A stretch of DNA of 32,676 nt from Planctomycetota bacterium. Lineage in GTDB: Bacteria > Planctomycetota > Planctomycetia > Planctomycetales > Planctomycetaceae. The DNA is taken from assembly GCA_018242565.1 (NCBI GenBank), contig JAFEBR010000991.1:1-32676 (forward strand), read 5' to 3'. Of this stretch, positions 14,732-23,262 are shown piece by piece. The notes under the pieces were generated by a model. The model made no database searches. It was not told the DNA's origin and worked only from the letters and a program-made list of their open reading frames with translations. Made by a program: the position numbers and the translations under genes. Each line of letters begins with the position of its first letter. Position 1 is the stretch's first letter.

Positions 14732-16993
14732 ATGCAGAACCGAAGTTCAAATCGGATTGTACTCGTCCTGGGGATCTGCCTGGGTTTTCTACCCACCCGC
14801 CCGGCCTGTTCGCAGAATGCGACGGCACAACCCGTGGCGTCGGGCATCGACCAGCGCGTTCCCTGGACCACCTCGCGTGTCGTCGGGACGCCTGATCCGC
14901 CATTGCCACTCCGGGCCGTCCGGGCGTTCCCCAAGCTGACATTCGATCATCCGCTGTACATTCTGGCGGAACCGGGCCCGGGAAAAAGCCAGACCGCTTC
15001 CCGCCCCGAACGCCTGTTCGTTGTCGAACAGCATGGAATCATCCGCAGCTTTCTGAACGACCCGGCGGTTGAGACCTCCGACGTCTTTTTGAAGCTCAGA
15101 GATTACGATACGTACGGCATGACGTTCCATCCCCGGTACGCTGAGAATCGTTACGTCTACGTGTTCGCCAACGGACCGAATTCCAACGCCAAACAGAAAT
15201 GGAACCGGATTTCGCGATTCACGGTCGCCACGACGGCTCCCTGGGCCTGCGACCCAGCCAGTGAAAAAATCATCATCGAATGGGAATCGAACGGCCACAA
15301 CGGGGGCGACCTGGCCTTCGGGCCCGACGGCATGCTGTATCTCTCAGCCGGCGATGGCACGACCGATTCCGACACCCACCTCACCGGCCAGAAAATCAAC
15401 GATCTCGTATCGGGCATGATTCGCATCGATGTCGATCACCCGGCCGCCGGGCAAGGCTATGCCGTGCCCCCTGATAATCCCTTCCGAGACATTCCCGACG
15501 CCCGCCCCGAATTGTGGGCCTACGGTTTCCGCAACCCCTGGCGAATTCATTTCGACCCCCAGGGACACCTGTGGTGTGGCGACATCGGCCAGGACCAGTG
15601 GGAGATGATTGAAATTGTCCGCCGGGGCGACAACTACGGCTGGAGCATCGTCGAAGGCGGACATCCGTTCTATCTGGAGCGCCAACGCGGGCCGCACCCC
15701 ATCGTCAAGCCGGCGATTGTCCACCCACACAGCGAGGCGCGGTCAATCACCGGCGGGGTCACCTATCTGGGCCAGAAATTCCCCGAGTATCACGGCGCCT
15801 ACATCTACGGCGATTACGGCACCGGAAAAATCTGGGCCGCCCGATACGACGGCCAGAAGATCACGTCCCTTCAGGAAATCGCCGATACGCCCTACCAGAT
15901 TCTGGGATTCGGCATCGACGCCGTCGGCGAGATGTACATCGTCGATTTTGGCGGCCCGCTCTACACGCTCGAACGTTCGCCTCGCGACGGCAATCCGCCC
16001 CGCTTTCCCCGAAAACTCAGCGAGACAGGCCTCTATCAAGCAGTTGCCAGCCATACTGTCGAACCGGCTCTCATTCCGTACTCCGTCAATGCGCCCCTCT
16101 GGTCAGATAATGCTCGCAAAGAACGGTTCATCGCCCTGCCTGGCTACTCGCAAATGGAATTCGCCGAGGAAGGTGCTTGGAAATATCCGGAAGGGACCGT
16201 CCTCGTCAAAACCTTTTCGCTCGAACAGGAAACGGGCCGCCCCGCCTCTGAGTTGCGTGTCGAAACGCGGATCATGGTTATTCAGCAAAATGAATGGGTG
16301 GGCTACAGCTACGCCTGGACCGCTGACCAGACCGATGCGCTACTGGTCGAAGCCGCGGGGGCAGATCGCACTTACAAAATTCGCGACGCGCACGGCGAAC
16401 GAGAACAGGTCTGGCATTACCCGAGCCGGGCCGAGTGCATGGTCTGCCACAGTCGAGCCGCCGGCTTCGTCCTGGGATTGTCCACCCGGCAATTGAACAA
16501 GATCCACGACTACAACGGCCTTCGTGCCCAGCAGTTGACGACTCTGGAGCATCTGGCAGCCCTCGGTGCCAAGGCCACCCTGCTGACGGCAGACGAAAAG
16601 CCCGCCTCGAACTGGAAGCTCCCCAAACCGGTCGCCGAGTTGCCTACACTGGCCGACCCGGCCGATCCCGCCGCCCCGCTCGAAGACCGGGTTCGCGCGT
16701 ATCTGCACGCCAACTGTGCCCAGTGTCACGTGGAAGCCGGGGGAGGCAACTCGGCCATGGAACTGGGAATCAAAACCCCGCGGGATAAGGCCCGCGTCAT
16801 TGATGTCGTGCCACTCCACGACAAATTCGGCATTACCGAGGCGCGCCTGATCGCCCCCGGTGCTCCCGACCGTTCGGTCCTGCTGCATCGCCTGTCGACC
16901 CGCGGCCGAGGCCAGATGCCTCCGCTGGGCACGGCCCTTGCCGATCCAGCCGGCGTGAAGTTGCTGCGCGAATGGATTGAACAACTGCGTTAA
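14732..16993 (+). CDS. GSDH-type sugar dehydrogenase fused to diheme cytochrome c
   Basis: A 753-residue exported oxidoreductase. A signal peptide covers about residues 1-28 (LVLGICLGFLPTRPACSQ). Residues about 50-425 form a six-bladed beta-propeller of the glucose/sorbosone dehydrogenase type, with LFVVEQHGIIRSFL, GHNGGDLAFGPDGMLYLSAG, ELWAYGFRNPWRIHFD and YIYGDYGTGKIWA. The C-terminal third carries two c-type heme motifs: CMVCH (569-573) and CAQCH (662-666), and a later GQMPPLG that may supply a Met ligand. The likely role is periplasmic PQQ-dependent sugar oxidation with internal electron transfer to heme. The ribosome site is GGGAG about 7 bases before the ATG, just after a terminator-like hairpin. 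Confidence 0.9.
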   Translation: MQNRSSNRIVLVLGICLGFLPTRPACSQNATAQPVASGIDQRVPWTTSRVVGTPDPPLPLRAVRAFPKLTFDHPLYILAEPGPGKSQTASRPERLFVVEQHGIIRSFLNDPAVETSDVFLKLRDYDTYGMTFHPRYAENRYVYVFANGPNSNAKQKWNRISRFTVATTAPWACDPASEKIIIEWESNGHNGGDLAFGPDGMLYLSAGDGTTDSDTHLTGQKINDLVSGMIRIDVDHPAAGQGYAVPPDNPFRDIPDARPELWAYGFRNPWRIHFDPQGHLWCGDIGQDQWEMIEIVRRGDNYGWSIVEGGHPFYLERQRGPHPIVKPAIVHPHSEARSITGGVTYLGQKFPEYHGAYIYGDYGTGKIWAARYDGQKITSLQEIADTPYQILGFGIDAVGEMYIVDFGGPLYTLERSPRDGNPPRFPRKLSETGLYQAVASHTVEPALIPYSVNAPLWSDNARKERFIALPGYSQMEFAEEGAWKYPEGTVLVKTFSLEQETGRPASELRVETRIMVIQQNEWVGYSYAWTADQTDALLVEAAGADRTYKIRDAHGEREQVWHYPSRAECMVCHSRAAGFVLGLSTRQLNKIHDYNGLRAQQLTTLEHLAALGAKATLLTADEKPASNWKLPKPVAELPTLADPADPAAPLEDRVRAYLHANCAQCHVEAGGGNSAMELGIKTPRDKARVIDVVPLHDKFGITEARLIAPGAPDRSVLLHRLSTRGRGQMPPLGTALADPAGVKLLREWIEQLR

Positions 16994-17472
16994 CCCATTT
17001 GATGCCAACTGGCGTCGCCCCAGAACCTCCCGCAACACAGCTGTCGAGGTCAGGAATGGACTTTCCAGCACGCGTTGCGGGTCACGCAGCACTGCCAGCC
17101 CATCGGCATTTTGGACATCGATTCCCTGATCTCTTGGAGGATGCCAGCCACCGCCCAATACGTTTAACCCTGACCGCATCACAAAGTTCCCGGCAATCCC
17201 TCGAATTCCCCCGCGGGGTGAACCGGCGAGGGTCTTTTCACGTTATGCAGTTATGAACCGCCCCAATCACCGTCTTTCACCCGCATGCTCGCGACCCCGA
17301 GGCGCCACCGTACGGGGCCCGCATTCCAAGTGTGAAAGCACGACAGGATTGGCCCGATTTCTGTGTAGATCGCGGGTTCCAGGGGAATCCCCTTCCTGCG
17401 CGACTCTCGAGCAACAGATTCTCTCTGCATGCGACACGCCTGGCCGCGCCGGCCCGCGCCGGTCGGAAGAAT
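16994..17472. other. Intergenic region between the dehydrogenase and NfeD genes
   Basis: No convincing gene was seen in these 479 bases on either strand; the short open frames are Arg/Pro-rich and match no family I know. A 6-bp hairpin (GATGCC/GGCGTC, loop AACT) lies at 17001-17016, eight bases after the dehydrogenase stop. It has no T-tract and is at best a weak 3'-end structure. Confidence 0.5.
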
Positions 17473-17502
17473 TTGACTGGCGAATTGACTTCCACGTAAA
17501 AT
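17473..17502 (+). promoter_or_regulatory. Candidate promoter of the NfeD-type gene
   Basis: TTGACT (17473-17478) and TAAAAT (17497-17502) are separated by 18 bases, both 5/6 matches to the housekeeping consensus. They lie about 95 bases upstream of the ATG at 17598 in an AT-rich patch. Confidence 0.5.
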
Positions 17503-17597
17503 ATCGGCGTTACGAAATCCTTTCGAATCTGCCACGGCGAGTCTGGCTCAAGTCACGCCGTCAGGGAGCCGGGAACAGGTCTCCCGGATAAATCATC

Positions 17598-19892
17598 ATG
17601 CAGGGCACACTTCCGTTCCGAGTTTTCGAATCGCTACGGACGCGATTTTCGATCGGCGGTCTCGTCGTCTGGGCGCTGTCGTTGACAGCCAGCGTAACGA
17701 GCCTGGCACAAGATGCCGCACCGCAGGCGAATCCTGCGGCAGCCCCCCCCGGGCCCATCGGTCAGTTTGTGACGATTACGGGAACGGTGGATGATGTCGT
17801 GTTTGGCCAGGTCAGCCGCACGGGCCTGGCTCTGCAGGCCAGGGCGCAGCAGGAAAAACGGCGTGGCGTACTCGTCCTGGAAATTCAGCCGGGGTCGAGC
17901 CCCTTTCATCAGATCCTCGGATTGGCCCGATTTATTTCCAACGAACTCCCCTCACTGACCACCGTCGCCTATGTCCCCCAGCGTCTGACGGGAAACCATG
18001 TGGTCCTGGCACTGGCCTGCCAGGAAATCGTCATGCGCCCCGAAGCCGAACTGGGCGACATCAGCCTGGGGACACCCCTCGACGCCGACGAGCGGTCGTT
18101 CGTGGTCAGTCTGGTCAACCGTCGGCACAACCGCAAGGTGAACGAAGCCCTGGTGCTGGGCATGCTTGACCGCCAGAAGGAAGTCCTCTGGGTCCAGATC
18201 CAAACGGGCAAGAAACCCAATGAGATCCGGGAAACACGTTTGGTGACCCGCAGCGGTTATGAAGATCTGGCCAAAACAGGCGTCGAAATTCTGGACGTCA
18301 AAACCATCAAGGAAATTGGCAGCCCGGGGGTCTTTTCGGGAGAGCGGGCCCGCGGCTACGACATTCTCGCCATGCACACGGCTCATTCCCGTGAAGAAGT
18401 CGCCGCCCTGTACAGCCTGCCCCGCGAGTCGATGCGCGAAAGTGTCGTGATGGCCGAGGCCCCACGGGCCATTATCATCAAAATTGAAGATGTCATCGAT
18501 GCGATGCTCGACCAGTTCATCGGGCGGCAGATCGACCGGGCCGTCGCTGCCGGCAAAAACCTGATCATCTTCGAGATCGACTCTCCAGGGGGTGAAATGT
18601 TCGCCAGCATTCACATTTCGGAAACCATCGCCGACCTGTCGAAACGCAAGGTCCGCACGGTGGCCTATGTACCCAAGCGTGCCTACAGCGGCGCGGCGAT
18701 CATCACCTGTGGTTGCGACGAAATTTACATGCACCCCGACGCCGTCTGGGGAGATGCGGGAGTCATCACTGAAACTCAACAGGGAGGACAATTCGAATTT
18801 GCCCCCCAGAAGCTGATGGAACCGCTCGAACGCCATCTCGAAAACATGGCGGAGAAAAAACACCGTCCGCAGGCCCTGCTGGTGGCGATGATGAATAAAG
18901 ACCTGATGGTCTATACCGTCACCAATAAAGACACCGGTGCCGTGTCGTACATGTCCGATGATGAAATCGAGCTGGCGAATGGCCAGTGGATCAAAGGGGC
19001 CGCCGTTCCCGAAGCGGGTCGAAACCAGTTACTGACGCTGAACGGCCGGCGCGCGCATGATCTGCACCTGGCAGAAGTCCCCGTGCAGGATTTCGACGGA
19101 CTGCAGGCCCGGCTGGGAATTCCTACGACGGAAAAAATTCCGCTCGCCACCCGCACCTGGGTCGATTCACTCGTCTATCACCTCAATTCCGGATGGGCCA
19201 TGGCGCTGCTGTGGGCGATTGGCCTGCTGTGCATCTACCTGGAAGTCCATTTCCCCAGCGGATTTTTCGGGATCATTTCGTGCGTCTGCTTCGGCCTGTT
19301 TTTCTGGTCGCACTTCCTGGGTGGGACCGCCGGCTGGCTGGAAGTGGTGCTGTTCCTGATGGGAGTGGGTTGTATTGCCCTGGAGATCTTTGTCATTCCC
19401 GGCTTTGGCGTGTTTGGTGTGTCTGGCGCGATCCTGTGTGCCTTTTCGCTGATCCTGGCGACTCAGACCTTCGTGATTCCGCACTCGATGGATGATGTGC
19501 AGCAACTCACGCGCACACTGGGCACACTTTGCGGATCGGTGATCGGCATGGTGGTCGTCGCCGCCCTGACCAGCCGTTATCTGCCCGCCATTCCTCTGTT
19601 CAAGGACATGATCCTCACGCCGCCTGGTGCGGCGGGAGCGAATCCCAGCGAACCCCGCCTGCGCCCCGATCTCGCCGGCGACAAGGCCGTCGTCAATACG
19701 GTCCTTGAGCGCGACCAGAATCTGCTGGGCCGACGTGGAATCTCGATGACCGTGCTGCGCCCGGCCGGCAAGGCCCAGATCGGCGACGACTACGTGGATG
19801 TCGTCAGCAACGGCCCCTTCATTTCCGTGGGCCGGGCCATCGAGGTCGTCGAGGTCACCGGAAACCGTGTCATGGTTCGCGAAGTCGTCTGA
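17598..19892 (+). CDS. NfeD-type membrane serine protease with duplicated ClpP-like domain (764 aa)
   Basis: Long-form NfeD protein: signal peptide about 1-38, two ClpP/SppA-like domains, a multi-helix membrane region (about 532-660) and a C-terminal OB-fold NfeD domain (about 705-764, LLGRRGISMTVLRPAGKAQ). Long NfeD proteins are periplasmic membrane-bound serine proteases linked to stomatin/SPFH partners. The two ClpP-like domains are clear repeats: TVAYVPQRL..CQEIVMRPEAELGD (about 122-154) and TVAYVPKRAYSGAA..CDEIYMHPDAVWGD (354-386). Only the second keeps a Ser in the catalytic context (S364 in YSGAA); the first has LTGNH and looks inactive. No stomatin gene is adjacent. A convergent esterase gene starts 28 bp after the stop. 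Confidence 0.88.
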   Translation: MQGTLPFRVFESLRTRFSIGGLVVWALSLTASVTSLAQDAAPQANPAAAPPGPIGQFVTITGTVDDVVFGQVSRTGLALQARAQQEKRRGVLVLEIQPGSSPFHQILGLARFISNELPSLTTVAYVPQRLTGNHVVLALACQEIVMRPEAELGDISLGTPLDADERSFVVSLVNRRHNRKVNEALVLGMLDRQKEVLWVQIQTGKKPNEIRETRLVTRSGYEDLAKTGVEILDVKTIKEIGSPGVFSGERARGYDILAMHTAHSREEVAALYSLPRESMRESVVMAEAPRAIIIKIEDVIDAMLDQFIGRQIDRAVAAGKNLIIFEIDSPGGEMFASIHISETIADLSKRKVRTVAYVPKRAYSGAAIITCGCDEIYMHPDAVWGDAGVITETQQGGQFEFAPQKLMEPLERHLENMAEKKHRPQALLVAMMNKDLMVYTVTNKDTGAVSYMSDDEIELANGQWIKGAAVPEAGRNQLLTLNGRRAHDLHLAEVPVQDFDGLQARLGIPTTEKIPLATRTWVDSLVYHLNSGWAMALLWAIGLLCIYLEVHFPSGFFGIISCVCFGLFFWSHFLGGTAGWLEVVLFLMGVGCIALEIFVIPGFGVFGVSGAILCAFSLILATQTFVIPHSMDDVQQLTRTLGTLCGSVIGMVVVAALTSRYLPAIPLFKDMILTPPGAAGANPSEPRLRPDLAGDKAVVNTVLERDQNLLGRRGISMTVLRPAGKAQIGDDYVDVVSNGPFISVGRAIEVVEVTGNRVMVREVV

Positions 19893-19920
19893 CACACCGG
19901 CAAGGCAACAATCAGCCGAT

Positions 19921-20859
19921 TCACGGCTTGGGATGTTTTTGAAAAAACTCCCAAAGCAGGTCGTTGGCGGCGACATTGCGGACGGACTTGCCGATGAAAT
20001 CGACCGGCGGCACCTGGCCGGGCCAGGTGTGTCCCCCCTCTTCAATCGCGATCAGCACCACTTCTGACCCTTCTTTCCCCTGCCCGTACGTCTGCCGAGT
20101 AACTCGCAGATCGTTATCTTTCTCAGACAGCGTTTCCGTTCGAGGTTCGGTTTCACAACCATTCAGCTTCACCCAGGTCGTAATCGATTCGTCCACATCT
20201 TTCAGGCTGATGAATGGCGGCTTTCGGCCAACTCGGCGGGTGAACGGCACCATGGTGTCTTTGGTTCCGTGGAAGTGGATCACGGGGACCGGGCGTGTCG
20301 GACGACTCTCGTCGATCGCGATTGTCCCCGCCACGGGGGCGATCGCCGCGATGCGATCCGACAACTCGGCGGCCAGCCGGTAAGACATCATGCCCCCGTT
20401 ACTCATCCCGCAGGCATACACCCGTTTCGGATCGACGCGGAATTCGCCCCCCAGTTCATCCAGGAGCTGACGGATGAACGCCACATCATCGGGTCGGCCT
20501 TCCGCCATTTTTCCGGTGAATCCCCCGGCATTCCAGGTGCGAAACGGCCCCAGGCCGGTCCCGCTCGGATACACCACCAGAAATCCCGCTTCTTCCGATT
20601 TCTGATTGAGTCCGGAAAACCAGATCATCATCGAACCGTCCATCCCTGCCCCGTGCAGCGCCAACACGACGGGCACGGGCTTCTCCGGATCGTACTTCTT
20701 GGGGACATGGACGATATACGACCGCTCCTTCCCCCCGCTGGTCAGAGTCCGCGTATGATTGCCCGGCCCCGGCACGGCCTTGGGCGCCGGAACATCCTCC
20801 GCGAATGTCAGCGTCGCGAACCCGGCGAGAATCAGCCCTGCATAGACAAATCGCTTCAT
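19921..20859 (-). CDS. Secreted PHB-depolymerase/feruloyl-esterase-like alpha/beta hydrolase
   Basis: A 312-residue exported hydrolase of the LpqC/PHB depolymerase family. A signal peptide covers about residues 1-20 (ending TLTFA-ED). The oxyanion region is VLALHGAGMDG (66-75). The catalytic triad is visible: Ser153 in GMSNGG, Asp201 in HFHGTKDTMVP and His277 in GGHTWPG. It probably cleaves esters of polyhydroxyalkanoates, acetylated polysaccharides or feruloyl-sugars; the substrate cannot be fixed from sequence. Length is typical. It is convergent with the NfeD gene and lies 148 bp downstream of the SnoaL-like gene start-side operon, so it may be transcribed alone. Confidence 0.88.
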   Translation of the reverse strand: MKRFVYAGLILAGFATLTFAEDVPAPKAVPGPGNHTRTLTSGGKERSYIVHVPKKYDPEKPVPVVLALHGAGMDGSMMIWFSGLNQKSEEAGFLVVYPSGTGLGPFRTWNAGGFTGKMAEGRPDDVAFIRQLLDELGGEFRVDPKRVYACGMSNGGMMSYRLAAELSDRIAAIAPVAGTIAIDESRPTRPVPVIHFHGTKDTMVPFTRRVGRKPPFISLKDVDESITTWVKLNGCETEPRTETLSEKDNDLRVTRQTYGQGKEGSEVVLIAIEEGGHTWPGQVPPVDFIGKSVRNVAANDLLWEFFQKHPKP

Positions 20860-21007
20860 CAGTCCCTCGCGGTTTCTTCGAAACGGTGCCAGTTCGTCAA
20901 ATCCATCACACAGATCCGCAGCCTGCCTCAGGCCACCCGGCCCAACCCCAATTGTGGTGCAGGATCCAACTCACTTCCCAAAATATCACCAGAGACACGC
21001 CACGCCT

Positions 21008-21535
21008 TCAAGGGATCAGCGTATTCGACGGAAGTTCGGGATTTTCAAACTTCCGAGCCTGTTCCAACCCCGTCACGGGGAGTGTCGATCGGTCGAGCAA
21101 CCCGATCTGCACCAGTACGCCGGCCTGATCCCAGTAAATTCGTTCGCCGGCGATTTTGTCCCCCTCGAACTGTACCACGACCACCATCGGAATCTCGACC
21201 CGGCGATTCGTTGGCGGAATGCCCGGCAGCATCCAGTCCATCACCACGTCATGCGTGAACGCAAACACAAACTCATCCACCAGCCGATTCTGCCCCACCG
21301 TTCGAGCCAGCAGTCGCAACGTGGCATCGGCCGGCATCGGTGGAATGAAGTGCTGGCCGTAGAACTTCAGCATCTCAGCGGTCCCGCGCCCCCCCGTCAT
21401 GACCGGAACATGATTGACGGCGTTCGTGGCCGTCATCGTGGCGACGGTGGCCGCGGCGTCCCGGGTCGCAAAATCGAGTTCCGTGTGCCGTTCCCACAAG
21501 CGGATCATTTCGGCTTCCGTCAGCGTCGTCACCAT
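21008..21535 (-). CDS. SnoaL-like (NTF2-fold) polyketide-cyclase family protein
   Basis: A 175-residue protein with the NTF2-like layout: N-terminal helices (EAEMIRLWERHTELDFATRD), AVNHVPVMTGGRGTAEMLKFY, then strands VDEFVFAFTHDVVMDWMLPGI, IPMVVVVQFEGDKIAGERIYWDQ and a C-terminal strand. This matches the SnoaL/ester-cyclase group, which includes cyclases, isomerases and proteins of unknown role. The start ATG 21535 is chosen for its AGGA seven bases upstream; a longer frame would overlap the DUF2256 gene. It is the last gene of the zinc-ribbon operon, 26 bp after DUF2256. No catalytic assignment is possible. Confidence 0.82.
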   Translation of the reverse strand: MVTTLTEAEMIRLWERHTELDFATRDAAATVATMTATNAVNHVPVMTGGRGTAEMLKFYGQHFIPPMPADATLRLLARTVGQNRLVDEFVFAFTHDVVMDWMLPGIPPTNRRVEIPMVVVVQFEGDKIAGERIYWDQAGVLVQIGLLDRSTLPVTGLEQARKFENPELPSNTLIP

Positions 21536-21561
21536 CGGACGTCCTGGAAAGAGATTGGGGT

Positions 21562-21717
21562 TTATCCCCTGGTTTTCAAGTTCTTCGCGGCACGCTGGCA
21601 GGCATCGGAACAATACCGCACCTGCTCCCAACAGCGTTCCCATTTCTTTCGCCAGAGAAACGGCCGGGCACAGACGGAGCAGATCTTCGAGGGCAGATTC
21701 AATTTGCGATGAGGCAT
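21562..21717 (-). CDS. DUF2256 small zinc-finger-like protein (51 aa)
   Basis: A 51-residue protein starting at ATG 21717. Its sequence matches the DUF2256 family: [20 protein letters not shown], then [19 protein letters not shown] and a basic tail. Four of its five cysteines form two CxxC/CxxxC-like pairs (C13, C16, C36, C40) suited to bind one zinc. DUF2256 proteins are small, widespread and of unknown function. The gene lies inside a longer open frame whose upstream part is only the shadow of the hydrolase gene. It sits 10 bp after that hydrolase gene and 26 bp before the SnoaL-like gene, so it is cotranscribed. Confidence 0.88.
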   Translation of the reverse strand: MPHRKLNLPSKICSVCARPFLWRKKWERCWEQVRYCSDACQRAAKNLKTRG

Positions 21718-21727
21718 GGACGACCGA

Positions 21728-22432
21728 TCAGACCCGGTCCTGTTCGGGCTCCGCCCAAACCACGATTTCCGACTGGGGGTCAATTTCCACATGAATCTTA
21801 TTCGCCCGGCAACACACCGGACAATCCTCGACGAAAGTCTGCGACGCTCCTTCCGACAAATCCAACGGCACGACAATCTCTTCGCCACAGGCATCGCACA
21901 CGTACCCGATCTCCTGCAGCGCCGATGGTGTGGCTGACTCCGCCTCGTCGTCATCGTCCAGGTCAGGCAGGGTTTGCCCTGTGGCCAGCATTTCGCAGGC
22001 CCAGGCAATGACCGCTCCCGCCGGGGAATCCGCCTGACGGTGATCAGCCCCCATGTCGATGAGCCGTGCTCCCGACAGTCGGGCCAGTTCCCGCGATTCG
22101 CTCCAGGCCACAATCGGATCAGCGCGATCGTGCAGGATGAGCGCTTCTGGCGGTGCATGTCGCACCGTTCCCGCGGTCTTCCACTCGGGGCAGACCAGCA
22201 CGAGAGCGGCGGCCCCCGTCTTGAGGTGCAAAGCGACGGCTCCGCCCAGGGCGATGCCCACGATCACATTCGGGACGTCACTCTCCACAGCCGCTTGCGC
22301 CTGGGCAACCGCCACGTCGAAATTGTCGGTGGGCAAATCCAAACGCTGCACAGAGTGCCCCTGGTTTCGCAGGCACTCCACTGCGGCGTCGAGTGCCCGC
22401 AATGGCGCGTCCTGCAGCCAGACGATCCGCAT
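21728..22432 (-). CDS. Alpha/beta-hydrolase-like protein fused to a CPXCG cysteine-rich domain
   Basis: A 234-residue fusion. Residues 1-150 look like a small alpha/beta hydrolase (dienelactone-hydrolase-like): [15 protein letters not shown] (57-70), [12 protein letters not shown] (97-108) and ADHRQ (129-133). The nucleophile elbow reads G-I-A-L-G-G, so the usual Ser is Ala61; Asp and His of a triad are present. An acidic linker (DLDDDDEAE) leads to a CPXCG-type zinc ribbon: [10 protein letters not shown] (C179, C182) and EDCPVCC (C204, C207, C208). The start ATG 22432 is favoured by GGGGAG six bases upstream; ATG 22468 is possible. It lies between two other zinc-ribbon genes. Loss of the Ser suggests a binding rather than catalytic role, unless another residue serves. 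Confidence 0.8.
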   Translation of the reverse strand: MRIVWLQDAPLRALDAAVECLRNQGHSVQRLDLPTDNFDVAVAQAQAAVESDVPNVIVGIALGGAVALHLKTGAAALVLVCPEWKTAGTVRHAPPEALILHDRADPIVAWSESRELARLSGARLIDMGADHRQADSPAGAVIAWACEMLATGQTLPDLDDDDEAESATPSALQEIGYVCDACGEEIVVPLDLSEGASQTFVEDCPVCCRANKIHVEIDPQSEIVVWAEPEQDRV

Positions 22433-22527
22433 CACACGCTCCCCGGGCCGCGCTGCGGCGTCATCCAATTCTCAACCAGCCTTGAAGACGTCGGTCGAAC
22501 GGTGGGCAAACTCGGCATTCGCCCGGC

Positions 22528-22683
22528 CTAACCCCGACTGCCCTCGCAACACGTTTCACAGATCGTATGACATTGCGAACAATGCCATTTCGCGCGGATT
22601 TCGAATAAGTGGCCGCCACACACCGGACAGACCGGGCGTGCGTCACAGGCGGCGGGTTCCATGGAATTCTGCGTTTCGTCCAT
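22528..22683 (-). CDS. Small cysteine-rich zinc-ribbon protein (51 aa)
   Basis: A 51-residue open frame from ATG 22683 to TAG 22528. The core is CPVCGGHLFEIRAKWHCSQC, followed by HTICETCCEG. Two CxxC pairs (C19/C22 and C35/C38) make a zinc ribbon, and a further CETCC follows. I recall similar ribbon-plus-ETCCEG miniproteins in planctomycete genomes, without a known function. It lies 95 bp upstream of the hydrolase/CPXCG gene on the same strand and is probably the first gene of that unit. The upstream side borders the REP-like repeats. The ribosome site is weak (GAG about 7 bases upstream). Confidence 0.75.
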   Translation of the reverse strand: MDETQNSMEPAACDARPVCPVCGGHLFEIRAKWHCSQCHTICETCCEGSRG

Positions 22684-22786
22684 GCTGCACTCGTGTTTTC
22701 AAGTCATCGAAAGGGGCTAGGATCACGATCGATCCCGCGCCACGTGCTCGACACTACCTTCCCACCCCCGCCACCTGCAAGCACTA

Positions 22787-22830
22787 TTTGGAGTGCGGTC
22801 GCGCAGCTACCGCTTTGCGTATTTCCGAAT
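22787..22830 (+). repeat. REP-like hairpin element, copy 1
   Basis: The core GGAGTGCGGTCGCGCAGCTA continues to CCGCTTT. The inner part can fold with GCGGT pairing to ACCGC and GC to GC around a 3-base loop with one mismatch. It is followed by GCGTATTTCCGAAT, shared with copy 2. Confidence 0.75.
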
Positions 22831-22944
22831 ACCGGCTCTCCTCGCGCCACAAACTTCCCGCCGATACCGTTTTCGACAGGAAGTGTGCCGACGAAATGCC
22901 GCAGCCGCACAAGTCTCAACCCTCCGACGTCACTGAAACCCCAC

Positions 22945-22990
22945 TTTGGAGTGCGGCTGCGCAACCGCCGCTTTTCGTATTTCCGAATTC
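22945..22990 (+). repeat. REP-like hairpin element, copy 2
   Basis: Direct copy of 22787-22830, 158 bp away: TTTGGAGTGCGGC, an imperfect hairpin to GCCGCTTTT, then CGTATTTCCGAATTC. Several changes in the loop side weaken the stem. Confidence 0.75.
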
Positions 22991-23110
22991 GGCTGTCCCT
23001 GCACAATAAAACTCCCGTCGGCACCTTGTTTTGGCCCCCACGCTCACAGGGGCACGCTGTCATCCCAAAAAAAGCACCGACTCACGACGTTGCTGACCGC
23101 CGTCAGCCAA

Positions 23111-23154
23111 ATCCGGAACAACACAAAGCGGTAGCTTCGCGACCGCACTCCAAA
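23111..23154 (-). repeat. REP-like hairpin element, copy 3 (inverted)
   Basis: Inverted copy. On the minus strand it reads TTTGGAGTGCGGTCGCG, then AAGCTACCGCTTTGTG. The hairpin GCGGTAGC/GCGACCGC has a TTC loop and one A-G mismatch, the best stem of the three. Confidence 0.75.
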
Positions 23155-23262
23155 TTGGCGGCATGGTTCGACACCAGGCCTGTCGAGGCGTTGGTGGCAA
23201 TCAAGAAACGCACCGACACCAGATTTTTTTCCACCGTCAGTGAAATCGGGAATTACGCAAAC

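Larger units (their letters stand above)
22684..23262. other. Repeat-bearing intergenic region
   Basis: About 580 bases with no convincing gene. They contain three copies of a REP-like hairpin element (two direct, one inverted). Open frames crossing this region on either strand are built from the repeats and are very Arg/Ser-rich. The two direct copies share similarity beyond the hairpin, through CACAA-x-CTCCCG/CTTCCCG and up to about 95 bases. The promoter of the zinc-ribbon operon should lie between 22684 and about 22780 but is not evident. Confidence 0.6.

Noticed and set aside
17001-17016. Hairpin after the dehydrogenase stop as an intrinsic terminator
   Set aside because: A stem of only 6 bp with no T-tract after it.
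16340-17182. Minus-strand frame of 280 codons
   Set aside because: Mostly antisense to the cytochrome part of the dehydrogenase fusion; no motif was seen.
17251-17535. Minus-strand frame of 94 codons between the dehydrogenase and NfeD genes
   Set aside because: No family pattern, an Arg-rich composition, and it covers the likely NfeD promoter.
21718-22158. Upstream part of a 198-codon minus frame that ends with the DUF2256 protein
   Set aside because: Only the last 51 codons (from ATG 21717) match a family; the rest overlaps the hydrolase/CPXCG gene in another frame.
22704-23063. Minus-strand frame of 119 codons in the repeat region
   Set aside because: It is built from the REP-like repeats, is Arg/Gly-rich and lacks a ribosome site or a family match.
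22787-23154. Repeat cluster as a CRISPR array
   Set aside because: There are only three copies, one inverted, with unequal spacing and internal hairpins; no cas gene is near.
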